The notes under the pieces: generated by a model
The model's input: only the letters and a program-made list of their open reading frames with translations
Databases searched by the model: none
Told to the model about the DNA's origin: nothing
Translations under genes and position numbers: made by a program
Shown here: positions 32,210 to 42,769 of the stretch, piece by piece
How positions within the stretch are numbered: the stretch's first letter is position 1
Layout: each line of letters starts with the position of its first letter
Origin: Serripes groenlandicus
Lineage: Eukaryota > Mollusca > Bivalvia > Cardiida > Cardiidae
Direction: 5' to 3'
DNA: 64,000 nt
Assembly: GCA_031761405.1 (NCBI GenBank)
Contig: JASEVX010000083.1
Location: 283,526 to 347,525 of the forward strand

Positions 32210-33992
32210 AGTTTTACATGGGAAATCTCCGTATTAGGGCTGGGAAGTGGGGAAGACACCGTGGATTCTCCTGGACAGGTAGAGTTGGCTTCTTCAAAAC
32301 TCTGACAATCGTTTGGAATAATGGGGCTAGTGAAGCTATCATTCCTGAAAAAAACAAAACACATTAAGAATATGAGGAGCCAACTATGCAGAACAACATA
32401 ACTTTCAATTGAATATTTAGGTCTTCATTTAGAATGTGTGTCCAATCAAATTCAGTAGGTAGTTTGACAACGGTACTTTTACATGGGAAAACTCATATAT
32501 AGTATGGCTATCACTCCTGAAAGTTTAACACTTAGATAGTTTGACAACTTACAGTTTTACAGGGGATATCTGTGTATTAGGGCTGGAAAGTGGGAAAGGC
32601 ACCGTGGATGATCCTGGACAGGTAGAGTGGGCTTCTTCAAAACTCTGTCGATCGTTTGGAATAATGGGGCTAGTGTAGCTATCATTCCTGGAAAAAACCA
32701 CATTAAGAATATGAGGAGCCAATTATGCAGAACAACATAACTTTCAATTGAATATTTAGGTCTTCATTTAGAATGTGTGTCCGATCAAATTCAGTAGGTA
32801 GTTTGACAACTTACAGTTTTAGTACTTTTAAATGGGAAAACTCTTATATATAGTATGGCTATCACTCCTGAAAGTTTAACAGTTAGATAGTTTGACAACT
32901 TACAGTTGTACATGGGAAATCTCCGTATTAGGGCTGGGAAGTGGGGAAGACACCGTGGATGCTCCTGGACAGGTAGAGTTGGCTTCTTCAAAACTCTGAC
33001 AAATGTTTGATATAATGGGACTAGTGTAGCTATCATTCCTGAAAGAAAACACATAAAGAATATGAGGAGCCAATTATGCAGAACAACATAACTTTCAATT
33101 GAATATTTAGGTTTTCATTTAGAATTTGTGTCAGATCAAATTCAGTAGGTAGTTTGACAACTTACAGTTTTACAAGGGAAATCTCCGTATTAGGGCTGGG
33201 AAGTGGGGAAGACACCGTGGATGCTCCTGGACAGGTAGAGTTGGCTTCTTCAAAACTCTGACAAATGTTTGATATAATGGGACTAGTGTAGCTATCATTC
33301 CTGAAAGAAAACACATAAAGAATATGAGGAGCCAACTATGCAGAACAACATGACTTTCAATTGAATATTTAGGTCTTCATTTAAAAGTTGTGTCCGATCA
33401 AATTCAGTAGGTAGTTTGACAACGGTACTTTTACATGGGAAAACTCATATATAGTATGGCTATCACTCCTGAAAGTTTAACACTTAGATAGTTTGACAAC
33501 TTACAGTTTTACATGGGAAATCTCCATATAAGGGCTGGAAAGTGTGAAAGGCACCTTGGATGCTCCTAGACAGGTATGGTTGGCTTCTTCCAAACTCTGA
33601 CAATCGTTTGGAATAATGGGGCTAGTGTAGCTATCATTCCTGAAAGAAAACACATTAAGAATATGAGGAGCCAATTATGCAGAACAACATAACTTTCAAT
33701 TGAATAGTTAGGTTTTCATTTATAATGTGTGTCCAATCAAATTCAGTAGGTAGTTTGACAACTTACAGTTTAAGTACTTTTACATGTATGGGAAAACTCT
33801 TATATAGTATGGCTATCACTCCTTTAAGTTTAGCAGTTAGGTAGTTTGACAACTTACAGTTTTACATGGGAAATCTCTTTATAAGGGCTGGAAAGTGGGG
33901 AAGACACAGTGGATGTTCCTGGACAGGTAGAGTTGGCTTCTTCAAAACTCTGACGATCGTTTGGAATATTGGGGCTAGTGCAGCTATCATTC
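32210..33992 (-). CDS. tandem array of six 135-nt exons, copy 2
   Basis: Exons at 33,858-33,992, 33,505-33,639, 33,166-33,300, 32,904-33,038, 32,553-32,687 and 32,210-32,344, all 135 nt, phase 2-2, open, with intact splice borders. Compared with copy 1, one repeat (equivalent to 27,497-27,631 or its neighbour) is missing, as expected from unequal exchange between adjacent units. Confidence 0.78.
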
Positions 33993-34235
33993 CTGAAAAA
34001 AAATCACATTAAGAATATGAGGAGCGAACTATGCAGAACAAAATAACTTTCAATTGAATATTTACGTCTTCATTTTGAACTTGTGTTCAATTAAATTAAG
34101 TAGGTAGTTTGTCAGCATTTTTTCACTTTTGAATTAACATAAATGCATAAATTATTTCAGAATTCACCGGCTTTAAGTTTTCGTATTCTGTCATTACAAC
34201 ACCTATTAAGATGGAAGTGAAAGTCTAATACTTAC

Positions 34236-34822
34236 ATGTTTGCATCTATGATTTCCATCAGGAAAGAAATATCTATGTTCGGTTCATCAACATCTATACA
34301 GTTTGTAAAGGACACATCTTCTTCTCTTTGAGCAACTGCAATATGATCAGTTGCAATGGCCTGCTCACAAGCATATGCATCAACTTCATCTGATGAGGAT
34401 TTGTCTTCCATTGTAAAGCGCACATCTTCTTCTCGTTGAGCAACAGTAATGATATGATTAGTTGCAATGGCCTGCTTAAAAGCATAGGTGTCTTCTAGTT
34501 CAGCTGATGATGTGTCCGCATCAGAACTTGAATCAGACTCAGAATATGAAATGTTTGACTCCGTACTGGTAGAAGCATTTTCTACCGTTTCTCTTTTCCT
34601 TCTGCTACCTCTTCCTCTAGCTGAACCTCTGGTTCTCAAACCTCTTCCTCTTGTTTGTCCTCTGATTCCCAAGTCGCCACCTCTTCCCCCTCCTCTGATT
34701 ATGAAGCATCCATCTCTTTCTTGTGCTCTACCCCTTTCACCTCTTCCTTGTCCTCTACCCACTTCACCTCTTACTGGTATTCCTCTTCTCCCTCTACACT
34801 GGGCAGCTGCTCTAGCATCCCC
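34236..34822 (-). CDS. RG-rich and acidic exon, copy 2
   Basis: Same as the left copy; one visible residue change turns a DLSSD stretch into DSSSD. Donor ACAT then GTAAGT at 34,235. The long open frame is kept in both copies. Confidence 0.7.
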
Positions 34823-36383
34823 CTAGGTGTATCTATCTTTTTTATGTCATGCAGTTCCCATTCATCTACATAATCCCTGTTACTACACTCAGAGCCATCG
34901 CCAATGCATCCTTCACAAAAACAACTGAGTCTTCTTGTGTTAATCAGAAAACTGTCAATTGCCTTTACCGCATGAACATTTCTAGTCCCTTTTAATGTCT
35001 TGCAATGTTCAGTTCTATTTGGCCGATTATGCTCAATATGATCAATGTGAAATATTGTCCTTTTGTAATGTTCTTTATGATTTTCGTCAACTTTTGTCAT
35101 TTTAACTTGAGCATATTCGTGAAAATCACTAGAATTATTCACTGTAACATTTCCTCCCATCACAGCTCTCCTAACAGCACCAGCTCCATCTGATGGTCCT
35201 TTTCAATGTCTGGATCCATAAAAGTGTCTTTCTAGGGGAAATCCTAGATCTGTCTGGCTGAAACTAATGTCAGTAAATGCTATTTTGGACTTATATTGTG
35301 CTGAGCAGCCGTCGGTCAGTTGAATTTCCTTTGTAATTGTAAGCCCCCTGGTTTCTACCAGATGCTTATTGGCCACTTTGACAAACTCCTGAACTGCAGC
35401 TGTATCAAGTGTTGTAAATCAGGTGCTCTTTCACAATATCTTAACACCCCTCTTCCATACACCTGTAGTAGGCTACTGTTGGATGTATTGTTATCGAGTT
35501 ATGGGCCCAATGTGCACTCTGCACTTCGTGTTGGGCAATGCAGGAGTAGTTCTCAGCGAAGTCCATATTCAGCACAACCCAGGACTTTGGAACATTTCTT
35601 TGTAGCCTTATAAACTGACTATGTTGCCAGGAAGCAACAAACAGATGACCTGCCAATTTTTCAAGCTCCATCGACAGATTAATCACAAGTGCAGTCACAC
35701 TCTCTCTGTGTGGTACAGGCATGATTTGGGTGACTTCTTTACCTTGATACATTTTCTTTACACGCTCCCACTTTGAGTATGACACAATGTCATTTCCACT
35801 TTCTTAAACCAAAGGTTGAAAAAATCTTACAATATTGTCACAACTACAGCAACTGCACTGTCGCTAAATACAACTCAACTTCTGATAGGCAGCACCTTCT
35901 TCCTTCTTGCAAAGGGTAATTGCAACAGCTTCATATTTGTCTTTGATTTTCACATCTGACCTATGTTTAGCTGCAAGATGAGACAGAGCGCTAAGCTTTA
36001 AGTCAACGTTTGTGCAACTGTCGCACAAACAGCCGTACCAAGGCTGTTTTCGTGTCGATTCAACATTTCTTGGTTTGTTTCGGACAAAGGTAGAGAATGA
36101 TGCCTTAACATCTGGGTGATGCACCTGGAATTCTTTGTACACATCTGTTAGTGGCCTGTCTAGAACTCGCCTTTCCTGCATATCTTTTCTTACCCTCCTT
36201 GCAGCAGGCAAGTTTGTGGAAATGTCGGCTCTGCCGAAGAAGTCTATCATTGTTTTCTTGTGAGTTTCACTGGTTGCATCTTTTCTTCTTTGTTTTGTCT
36301 GGTCAGTCACAATTGATTTATCAACCTTGCTTATGTACGAGTCACTTACTCCCAGATAAGTAGACAATAATCTATTAAGTCTG
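34815..36383 (-). pseudogene. transposase-like core, copy 2 (better preserved)
   Basis: 36,383-35,864 encodes STYLGVSDSYISKVDKSIVT, VLDRPLTDVYKEFQVHHPDV and a CLCDSC segment; 35,785-35,441 encodes KMYQGKEVTQIMPVPHRESV and WVVLNMDFAENYSCIAQHEV, whose Asp is absent from copy 1. Then a TAA (CAA in copy 1), a frameshift near 35,400, LTDGCSAQYKSKIAF, the TGA at 35,203-35,205 shared with copy 1, GPSDGAGAVRRAV and CFCEGC...YVDEWELHDI. Candidate acidic triad: MDF, TDG, SDG. Not functional as read. Confidence 0.78.
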
Positions 36384-36765
36384 TAATTTTAGGCCCCCGG
36401 AATCGTCTCTTTGTCTGTCTATAGCAAAAAAACCTTTAACCTCGACCACTACTTTTGAACCATAACAGGTACGGCTACCATATTTAACATGTGTATTCCT
36501 TGTGACATGACCTTTCTGTCAGTACCAACATTTTTGACCTTTGACCTACATTTTGAAAACTTTAACCTTGACCACTACTTTTCAATATTAACAGGTACGG
36601 CTTCCATTTTTCACATGTGTATTCCTTGTGACATGACCTTTCTGTCAGTACCAACATTTTTGACCTTGCGACCTTGCCCTTGACCTTTGACCTATATTTT
36701 GAAAACTTTAACCTTGTTGCATTCGGGGGCATCAGTGTTTCACAAACACATCTTGTTTCAAAAAG
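36383..36765. mobile_element. GCCCCCG-ended repeat inserted in the transposase-like coding exon
   Basis: Bounded by TAGGCCCCCGGAATCG and CATTCGGGGGCATCAGTGTT with CACAAACACATCTTGTTTC beyond. Interior has two copies of a 123-bp block with TGTGACATGACCTTTCTGTC. The left half of the same insertion is at 31,321-31,532. Confidence 0.75.
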
Positions 36766-36769
36766 GAAA

Positions 36770-37020
36770 GGTTTCTGATTATCTTTCTCTTAGTCTCAGG
36801 ATCGCGGTTGATGGTCTTTTGAATGGCCTTGCTTGTCTTCTCATAGAAAATTAACTTCTTCTTACTTCTGGGTGTCATAAGTAAATTCTTGCCTTTCATC
36901 AGTTGACGTTTCCGAGGCGAAGCCTTATCAACAATATCTTCGATGGCACTGACAAACTGCTGAGGGTCTTTAGGTAAGCATTGCCTTCGCCGTGAACTTC
37001 TTGGTTCAGGGTCCCCCTTT
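36770..37020 (-). pseudogene. transposase-like N-terminal coding piece, middle
   Basis: Minus strand reads KKGDPEPRSSRRRQCLPKDP, QQFVSAIEDIVDKASPRKRQ, LMTPRSKKKLIFYEKTSKAI to KRKIIRNLSFLK, open throughout. Bounded by inserted repeats on both sides; the flanking coding pieces are 38,239-38,441 and 36,383-35,864. Confidence 0.65.
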
Positions 37021-38240
37021 TTAGCTCACCTGAGTTTTGCTCAAGGTGAGTTATTGTGATTGCCTTTTGTCCGGCGTTCGTCGTGCGTCGTCCGTCAACT
37101 TCTTCTCCTCAGTAACCAGTGGGTCAATTGGGATGAAACTTCACAGATAGCCTCTCTCAATGACCTCACCAGAATTCCTTCAAATTTTTGGGATCCATGC
37201 AGAATTCTGGTTTCCATGGCAACGAAACGAAAAAAACTTCAAAATTCTTCTTCTCCCAAACTGGTTGGCAGATTTTCAAATAATTTTGTTGAAATGTTCC
37301 TTGGGAGACCCTCTATCAGATTCCTTCAAGCCATGTTGATTGGTCGAAAAACATGGCCGCCAGGGGGCGGGGCTATTTTGCCTTATATGGCTATAGTGAA
37401 AACTTAAAAAATCTTCTCCTCCAAAAGTGTTTGACCGATTTTCAAATAATTTTGTAGAAATGTTTCTTGGGTGACCCTCTATCAGATTCCTTCAAGCCAT
37501 GTTGATTGGTCGAAAAACATGGCCGCGAGGGGGCGGGCTATTTTGCCTTATATGGCTATAGTGAAAACTTAAAAAATCTTCTCCTTTGAAAGTGTTAAGC
37601 CGATTTTCAAATAATTTTGTAGAAATGTTCCTAAGGTGACCCACTATCAGATTCCTTAAAGCCATGTTGATTGGTCGAAAAACATGGCCGCCACAGGGCG
37701 GGGCTATTTTGCCTTATATGGCTTAAGTGAAAACTTAAAAAATCTTCTCCTCCAAAAGTATTTGGCCGATTTTCAAATAATTTTGTAGAAATGTTCCTTG
37801 GGTGACCCTCTATCAGATTCCTTCAAGCCATACATGGCCGCGAGGGGGCGGGCTATTTTGCCTTATATGGCTATAGTGAAAACTTAAAAAATCTTCTCCT
37901 GAAAGTGTGAGGCCGATTCTCAAATAATTTTGTAGAAATGTTCCTAAGGTGACCCACTATCAGATTCCTTAAAGCCATGTTGATTGGTCGAAAAACATGG
38001 CCGCCACAGGGCGGGGCTATTTTGCCTTATATGGCTTAAGTGAAAACTTAAAAAATCTTCTCCTCCAAAAGTGTTTGGCCGATTTGCAAATAATGTTGTA
38101 GAAATTTCTAGGTTGACCCTCTATCAGATTCCTACAAGCCATGTTGATTGGTCGAAAACTATGGCCGCCAGGGGTGGGGCTTATAAGCGAAAAAAATAAA
38201 AATCAGGTGAGCGATCCAGGGCCATCATGGCCCTCTTGTT
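37020..38240 (-). mobile_element. GCTCACC hairpin-ended element with internal tandem repeats, copy A
   Basis: Left end TTAGCTCACCTGAGTTTTGC, right end GGTGAGCGATCCAGGGCCAT with the hairpin AGGGCCATCATGGCCCT. Interior: about six units of roughly 200 bp containing CATGGCCGCCAGGGGGCGGG and TTTTCAAATAATTTTGTAGA. No coding capacity. It splits a coding frame. Confidence 0.8.
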
Positions 38241-38441
38241 TCTTTTTTCCGCCTGGTATTTCCTATCCTTTTCTTTTGATCGTCTATGTTTTTGAGCAGT
38301 TTGCCGAACACGACTTTCAGCTTGCTTCTTCCTCCAGTATTTGGGCTTTTTCTCCCTCTCTGATCTTGTGAGGACCTTTAAATTAGCACATTTTTCAGGA
38401 AGTACTCCACTCCCATACTCCTCCTTTTATCACGAAACCTG
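38239..38441 (-). pseudogene. transposase-like N-terminal coding piece, outer
   Basis: Minus strand reads KVLTRSEREKKPKYWRKKQA, ESRVRQTAQKHRRSKEKDRK and YQAEKRN, strongly basic, as in DNA-binding N-termini. An upstream acceptor-like ATCATTTCAG ends near 38,442; the first 15 codons could be read in either of two frames. Confidence 0.5.
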
Positions 38442-38450
38442 AAATGATCA

Positions 38451-38663
38451 GTGTCAGGAAAACCCCATTTTTAATCAATTCAAACAAGTAGGTCAGTAGG
38501 TCAAGGTCAGTCAAATGATCCCTAATTACTCAGGGTCATCGATTTCAGAGAAGATTGGGTTTTTTCCCGATAGAAATCTATGTAAAAATTGAGTCAATAA
38601 TCCCAATATTGACATCAAGCGGTCACAAAAGCTCACCTTGAACCTTTGGATCAGGTGAGCCAA
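38451..38663 (+). mobile_element. truncated GCTCACC element tail
   Basis: Ends AAAAGCTCACCTTGAACCTT and TGGATCAGGTGAGCC, the terminal hairpin of the family, preceded by GGTCAGTAGGTCAAGGTCAG. Left end missing. Confidence 0.55.
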
Positions 38664-39452
38664 TACAAGAGGACCATGATGGTCCTTTCTCGCTAACCTG
38701 ATTTAATCAAACTTGTTTACACTGCACATATAAGGAAAACAAGCTCGCCCCCCCCCCCCCCACCCCCCTGGCGGCCATGTTTTTTTAACTGATCGGAAGT
38801 ATTTGAACAATTTTGTTAAAGGGTGCCCCAAGGAACATTTGTGCAAAATAATTTTCAAATCGGGCCAGTACTTTTGGACAAGAAGATTTTTAAAATGTTA
38901 ACAATGCACATATAAGGAAAACAAGCTCCGCTCCTGGCGGCCATGTTTTTCAACGGATTGAAAATATTTTAACAATCGTGGTAAAGGGTGCCCCAAGGAA
39001 CATTTGTTCAAAATAATTTTCAAATCGGGCCAGTACTTTTGGACAAGAAGATTTTCAAAGTTTTAACAATGCACACATAAGGAAAATAAGCTCCGCCCCC
39101 TGGCGGCCATGTTTTTAAACGGATCGGAAATATTTGAACAATCTTGGTAAAAGGTGCCCCAAGGAACATTTGTGCAAAACAATTTTCAAATCGGGCCAGT
39201 ACTTTTGGACAAGAAGATTTTTAAAGTTTTGGCAATTTTCCCCTTTTCTGATGCCGCAGCAACCAAAGTTCTCGATGGAATTGAAATCTTTGAACAATTT
39301 TGAAAGAGGTTTACCAAAGGAACATTCCTGTGAAGTTTGGTTGAAATTGGTCATGTGGTTAAGGAGGAGATGATCTAAATGTTAACGACGGACGACGGAC
39401 AAAAAGTGATCAGAATAGCTCACCTTGAGCCTTTGGCTCAGGTGATCTAAAA
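38664..39452 (+). mobile_element. GCTCACC hairpin-ended element, copy B
   Basis: Head hairpin AGGACCATGATGGTCCT, tail AGCTCACCTTGAGCCTTTGG closing as a hairpin with CTCAGGTGA. Three to four internal units of about 165 bp with CATTTGTGCAAAATAATTTT, related in inverse orientation to the units of copy A. Confidence 0.8.
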
Positions 39453-39931
39453 ACCATTCACAATGCTGGCAATTTAAGTTAGGATGTATTCAATACATTT
39501 TTAAGAAATTGATTGTACAATAACTACGATTTCAATCAAAGTGTCTACACTCTACATTTTTTTCGAAAACATCGGACATAAGACAGCGCGATCGCAGATT
39601 ATGTATAGCCTAATAGCCATATGTCATGTGATTTTATATCATAAAGGGCCGGTTGTGGTTATTTTGTGTTGTTACATCATATTGTTAATTTGGGTAAACT
39701 CGGACACCTGACAAGACAGCCTTACTTCGCTGACTTCTGTTAACATCTCGGACACATAGGGGCATCGATACTTAGAGTTATCATAGAAATAATCCAAATG
39801 GGCAACTTCCTGTCGTTATTTGATTGGTTACTGACACGTACACAAAAACAAAGTTAAAGCGAACAAAGATTGGTAGAGAAGGGCAAACTCGGACATGAAT
39901 GGGGGTAAACTCGGACATGTCTGTATATTAT
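39453..39931. other. spacer, nothing coding
   Basis: Contains three copies of AAACTCGGACA at 39,690-39,920; otherwise unassigned. Confidence 0.4.
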
Positions 39932-41428
39932 AACAAGAGGGCCATGATGGCCCTGGATCGCTCACCTTAATTATACAATGTACTGCAATGCAAAACACAT
40001 CAAGCAATTATTCAGAATGCAACCTCCACAGTGTTAACAAGATTTTCCTTCATTTGGCCTAGTGATCTAAAACAAATTACCTGATATGACCCATATTCCA
40101 ACATGGACTAGATATCATCAAGATAACATTCTGACAAAGTTTCAACTTGCTTGAAGTAAAAATGCGGCCTCCAGAGTTTGAACAATATTTTCCTTTATTG
40201 ACCTTGTTTCTGACCCAATATGACCCATATTCGAACTTAACCTAGATATAATTCAGACAAACATTCTGACAAAATTTTAAGCTGCTGAAGCAAAAAATGC
40301 GGTATCCAAAGTGTTAACAAGATTTTCCTTCAATTTGGCCTAGTGACCTAGTTTTTGACTCTACATGACCCATATTGGAACTTGGCCTAGATATCATTTA
40401 GATAAACATTCTCATCAAATGTCAAGCTGCTGTAGCCAAAAAAGCGGCTTCTACAGAGTTAATAAGATTTTCCTTCAATTTGGCCTAGTGACCTTGATTC
40501 TGACCATATATGACCCATATTCAAACTTGGCCTAGATATCTTTAAGACAAACATTCTGACAAAATTTCAAACTTCTGAAGCAAAAAATGCGGCCTCTGGA
40601 GTGTTAACAAGGTTTTCCTTCAATTTGACATAGTGACCTACTTTTTGACCCAACATGACCCATGTTTGAACTTGACCTACATATCATCAAGACAAACATT
40701 CTGATAAAGTTTCAACATGCTCAACCTGAAAATTTGGCCTCTCGAGTGTTAACAAGATAACCCTTCAATTTGGCCTTTGACCTAGTTTTTGACCCGGCAT
40801 GACCCATATTCGTTCTTGACCTAGATATCATTCAGCTCAACATTCTGACCCAATTTCAAGCTGCTGAAGCAAAAAATGCAGCTTCTACACTGTTAACAAG
40901 ATTTCCCTTCAATTTGGCCTAGTGACCTAGTTCCTGACCAAATATGACCCATATTCGAACTTGACCTAGAAATGTTTAAGACAAACATTCTGACAAAGTT
41001 TCAAACTGCTGAAGCAAAAATTGCGGCCTCTGGAGTGTTAACAAGATTTTCCTTCAATTTGGCCTAGTGACCTACTTTTTGACCCGACATGATCCATGTT
41101 CGAACTTGACTTACATATCATCAAGAAAAACATTCTGATAAAGTTTCAAAATGCTCAAGTTGAAAATGTGGCCTCCAGAGTGTTAACAAGATTTCCCTTC
41201 AATTTGACCTAGTGACCTAGTTTTTGACCTCATATGACCCAATTTCGAACTTGTCCAAGATTTGATGGAGATAAATGTTCTGATAATCTTTCATGAAGAT
41301 CGGATGCAAAATGTAGCCTGTAGAGTGTTAACAAGCTCAAATGTTGACGACGCACGACGGACGGACGCCGAACAAAATGTGATCACAATAGCTCACCTTG
41401 CACTTCGTGCATAGGTGAGCTAAAAAAA
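39932..41428 (+). mobile_element. GCTCACC hairpin-ended element, copy C
   Basis: Head CAAGAGGGCCATGATGGCCC (stem 39,938-39,945 with 39,947-39,954), tail TAGCTCACCTTGCACTTCGT. Interior is a different tandem array of about 135-bp units: CCTTCAATTTGGCCTAGTGA, TGACCCATATTCGAACTTGA, GACAAACATTCTGAC. Confidence 0.82.
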
Positions 41429-41589
41429 CAAGAGTTATCAACGTGGTTATTTCATACACCATCCTCCGTTTTCGGATACATGTTAATATATTTATTTTCC
41501 TCATCTATTTTCCAGGTAATGAAATTATAGAGTCGTCTGCTTTCAGTGTATAAGTTTAATTGGAAGTACAAAGACGGTTGCACAATTGA

Positions 41590-41775
41590 TTGATTGATTG
41601 GGTTAAACGCCGTTTTCAACAATTGTTCATGATTGCTTCGGGTTAAACGCCGTTTTCAACAATTGTTCATGATTGCTTGGGGTTAAACGCCGTTTTCAAC
41701 AATTTTGCAGTCTTATCACAGCGACCAGTTCACCTACTCATATGTTTCCTGGTTTGCTCACACCAGTGCTCCACA
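41590..41775 (-). mobile_element. SINE, minus strand, with triplicated tail
   Basis: GGTTAAACGCCGTTTTCAAC at 41,601, 41,641 and 41,681 (40-bp spacing), then CAGTTCACCTACTCATATGT and ACACCAGTGCTCCACA, the SINE body in reverse. Confidence 0.8.
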
Positions 41776-42769
41776 CAACATAATTTCCACAAGGATAAAT
41801 AAATAATGTTTGCTTTACTCTCATTTTTCCATAATGCTTTCAGAATGTGTCTGCTGCAGAGGCGTCAATGTTCTTCTGTATCTGGGAATGGGTTTAATTT
41901 AAATTCTTCGTTTTCCATAATGTTTTCAAAATTCATCTACTGCAGTGGCCTTGGTTTCATTTTATACCAGGGAATGGGTTTAATTTATATTCCGTGTTTC
42001 TATACTATATAGAACGGACAATGGCTCAGTATTGAGACATTAACAATAACATTGTGTGGAAAGCATTACTTGCTCATTAACAAAAACAATATGGCCCTTT
42101 TCATTAATGTTTTCAGATGAAACAGTTTTATATGTCCCTCTGTAATGCTCAGGGATGTGAGGGTGTCAGGATAATTGACAATAGTACTGGAAAATAAGTC
42201 AGGAATAGTCTACAAATAAAAGGGAATGGGGCTTGGAATCACATTTGGAGTCTTTTTGAAATAAATGTGCAACGAATTGACAAGACAGCTGTTTGAATCA
42301 TGAAAACCTTTTATTTTCAAAGTACTTATATAATATTTGAGTTTCAACACATGACAATTGACCTTCAGAATTTTGCTCAGTCATTGTGGTGTTTAGATCA
42401 GCCCATACAGTCAAACAATCTGGTCTGTGTTTCAAGCACATATTTCAAAGTCCATTTACGGAACGTGCAGAACATGCTCAGACTGCATATTCACAGACAT
42501 ATCAGTGATATACACTGGCTGCAAGACATATCAGTGATATACACTGGCTGCAATCAGTCCTGCATCTAAGTTCATTTATTTATTAAGTACAATTTATGTG
42601 GATTCACGTGGTTTTTGTTTTCAATTGCTTTGATTTAAACTTCTGTTCTCGTTTTAATTTTCTTTTAACCTTTTCTTCTTCCTTATCACACTTTTTTTGA
42701 AAAGCAACTCTCTTTTCAACTATAATGTCTTCACTTGTTAGTAGCCTATGTTTAGTGTTTTTCTTTATT
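41776..42769. other. non-coding, minor repeats
   Basis: Two related blocks around CTGCTGCAGAGGCGTCAATG and CTACTGCAGTGGCCTTGGTT (41,850-41,990) and a 29-bp duplication AGACATATCAGTGATATACA at 42,495-42,552. No gene recognised. Confidence 0.5.

Larger units (their letters stand above)
31533..36595. repeat. 5.3-kb tandem duplication, right copy
   Basis: Direct repeat of the left copy, 5,063 bp, shorter by one array unit and small indels. After 36,595 the sequence continues into the second half of a GCCCCCG repeat absent from the left copy, so the breakpoint lies inside that repeat. Confidence 0.92.
25495..38441 (-). pseudogene. transposase-like gene with tandem exon array, internally duplicated
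   Basis: Order on the minus strand: basic N-terminal exon (38,441-35,864, interrupted by two repeats), transposase-like core, Cys-rich segment, RG-rich/acidic exon, array of 135-nt exons, 55-nt exon, last exon at 25,983. The segment 26,205-31,532 is repeated as 31,533-36,595, so core, RG exon, array and 55-nt exon occur twice while N-terminal and last exons occur once. The core has stops and frameshifts in both copies; the 3' exons are open and in phase. I recall a widespread uncharacterised metazoan family with the same MDFAEN / DGCSAQYKSK / GPSDG / CFCEGC order, probably of DDE-transposase origin, but cannot name it. Confidence 0.75.

Noticed and set aside
37060..37407. 115-codon plus-strand ORF
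   Set aside because: Lies wholly in the tandem units of a GCTCACC element and is not kept in neighbouring units.
39932..41428. CRISPR-like regular repeats
   Set aside because: Units of about 135 bp with no spacer structure, in eukaryotic DNA; a tandem array inside a mobile element.
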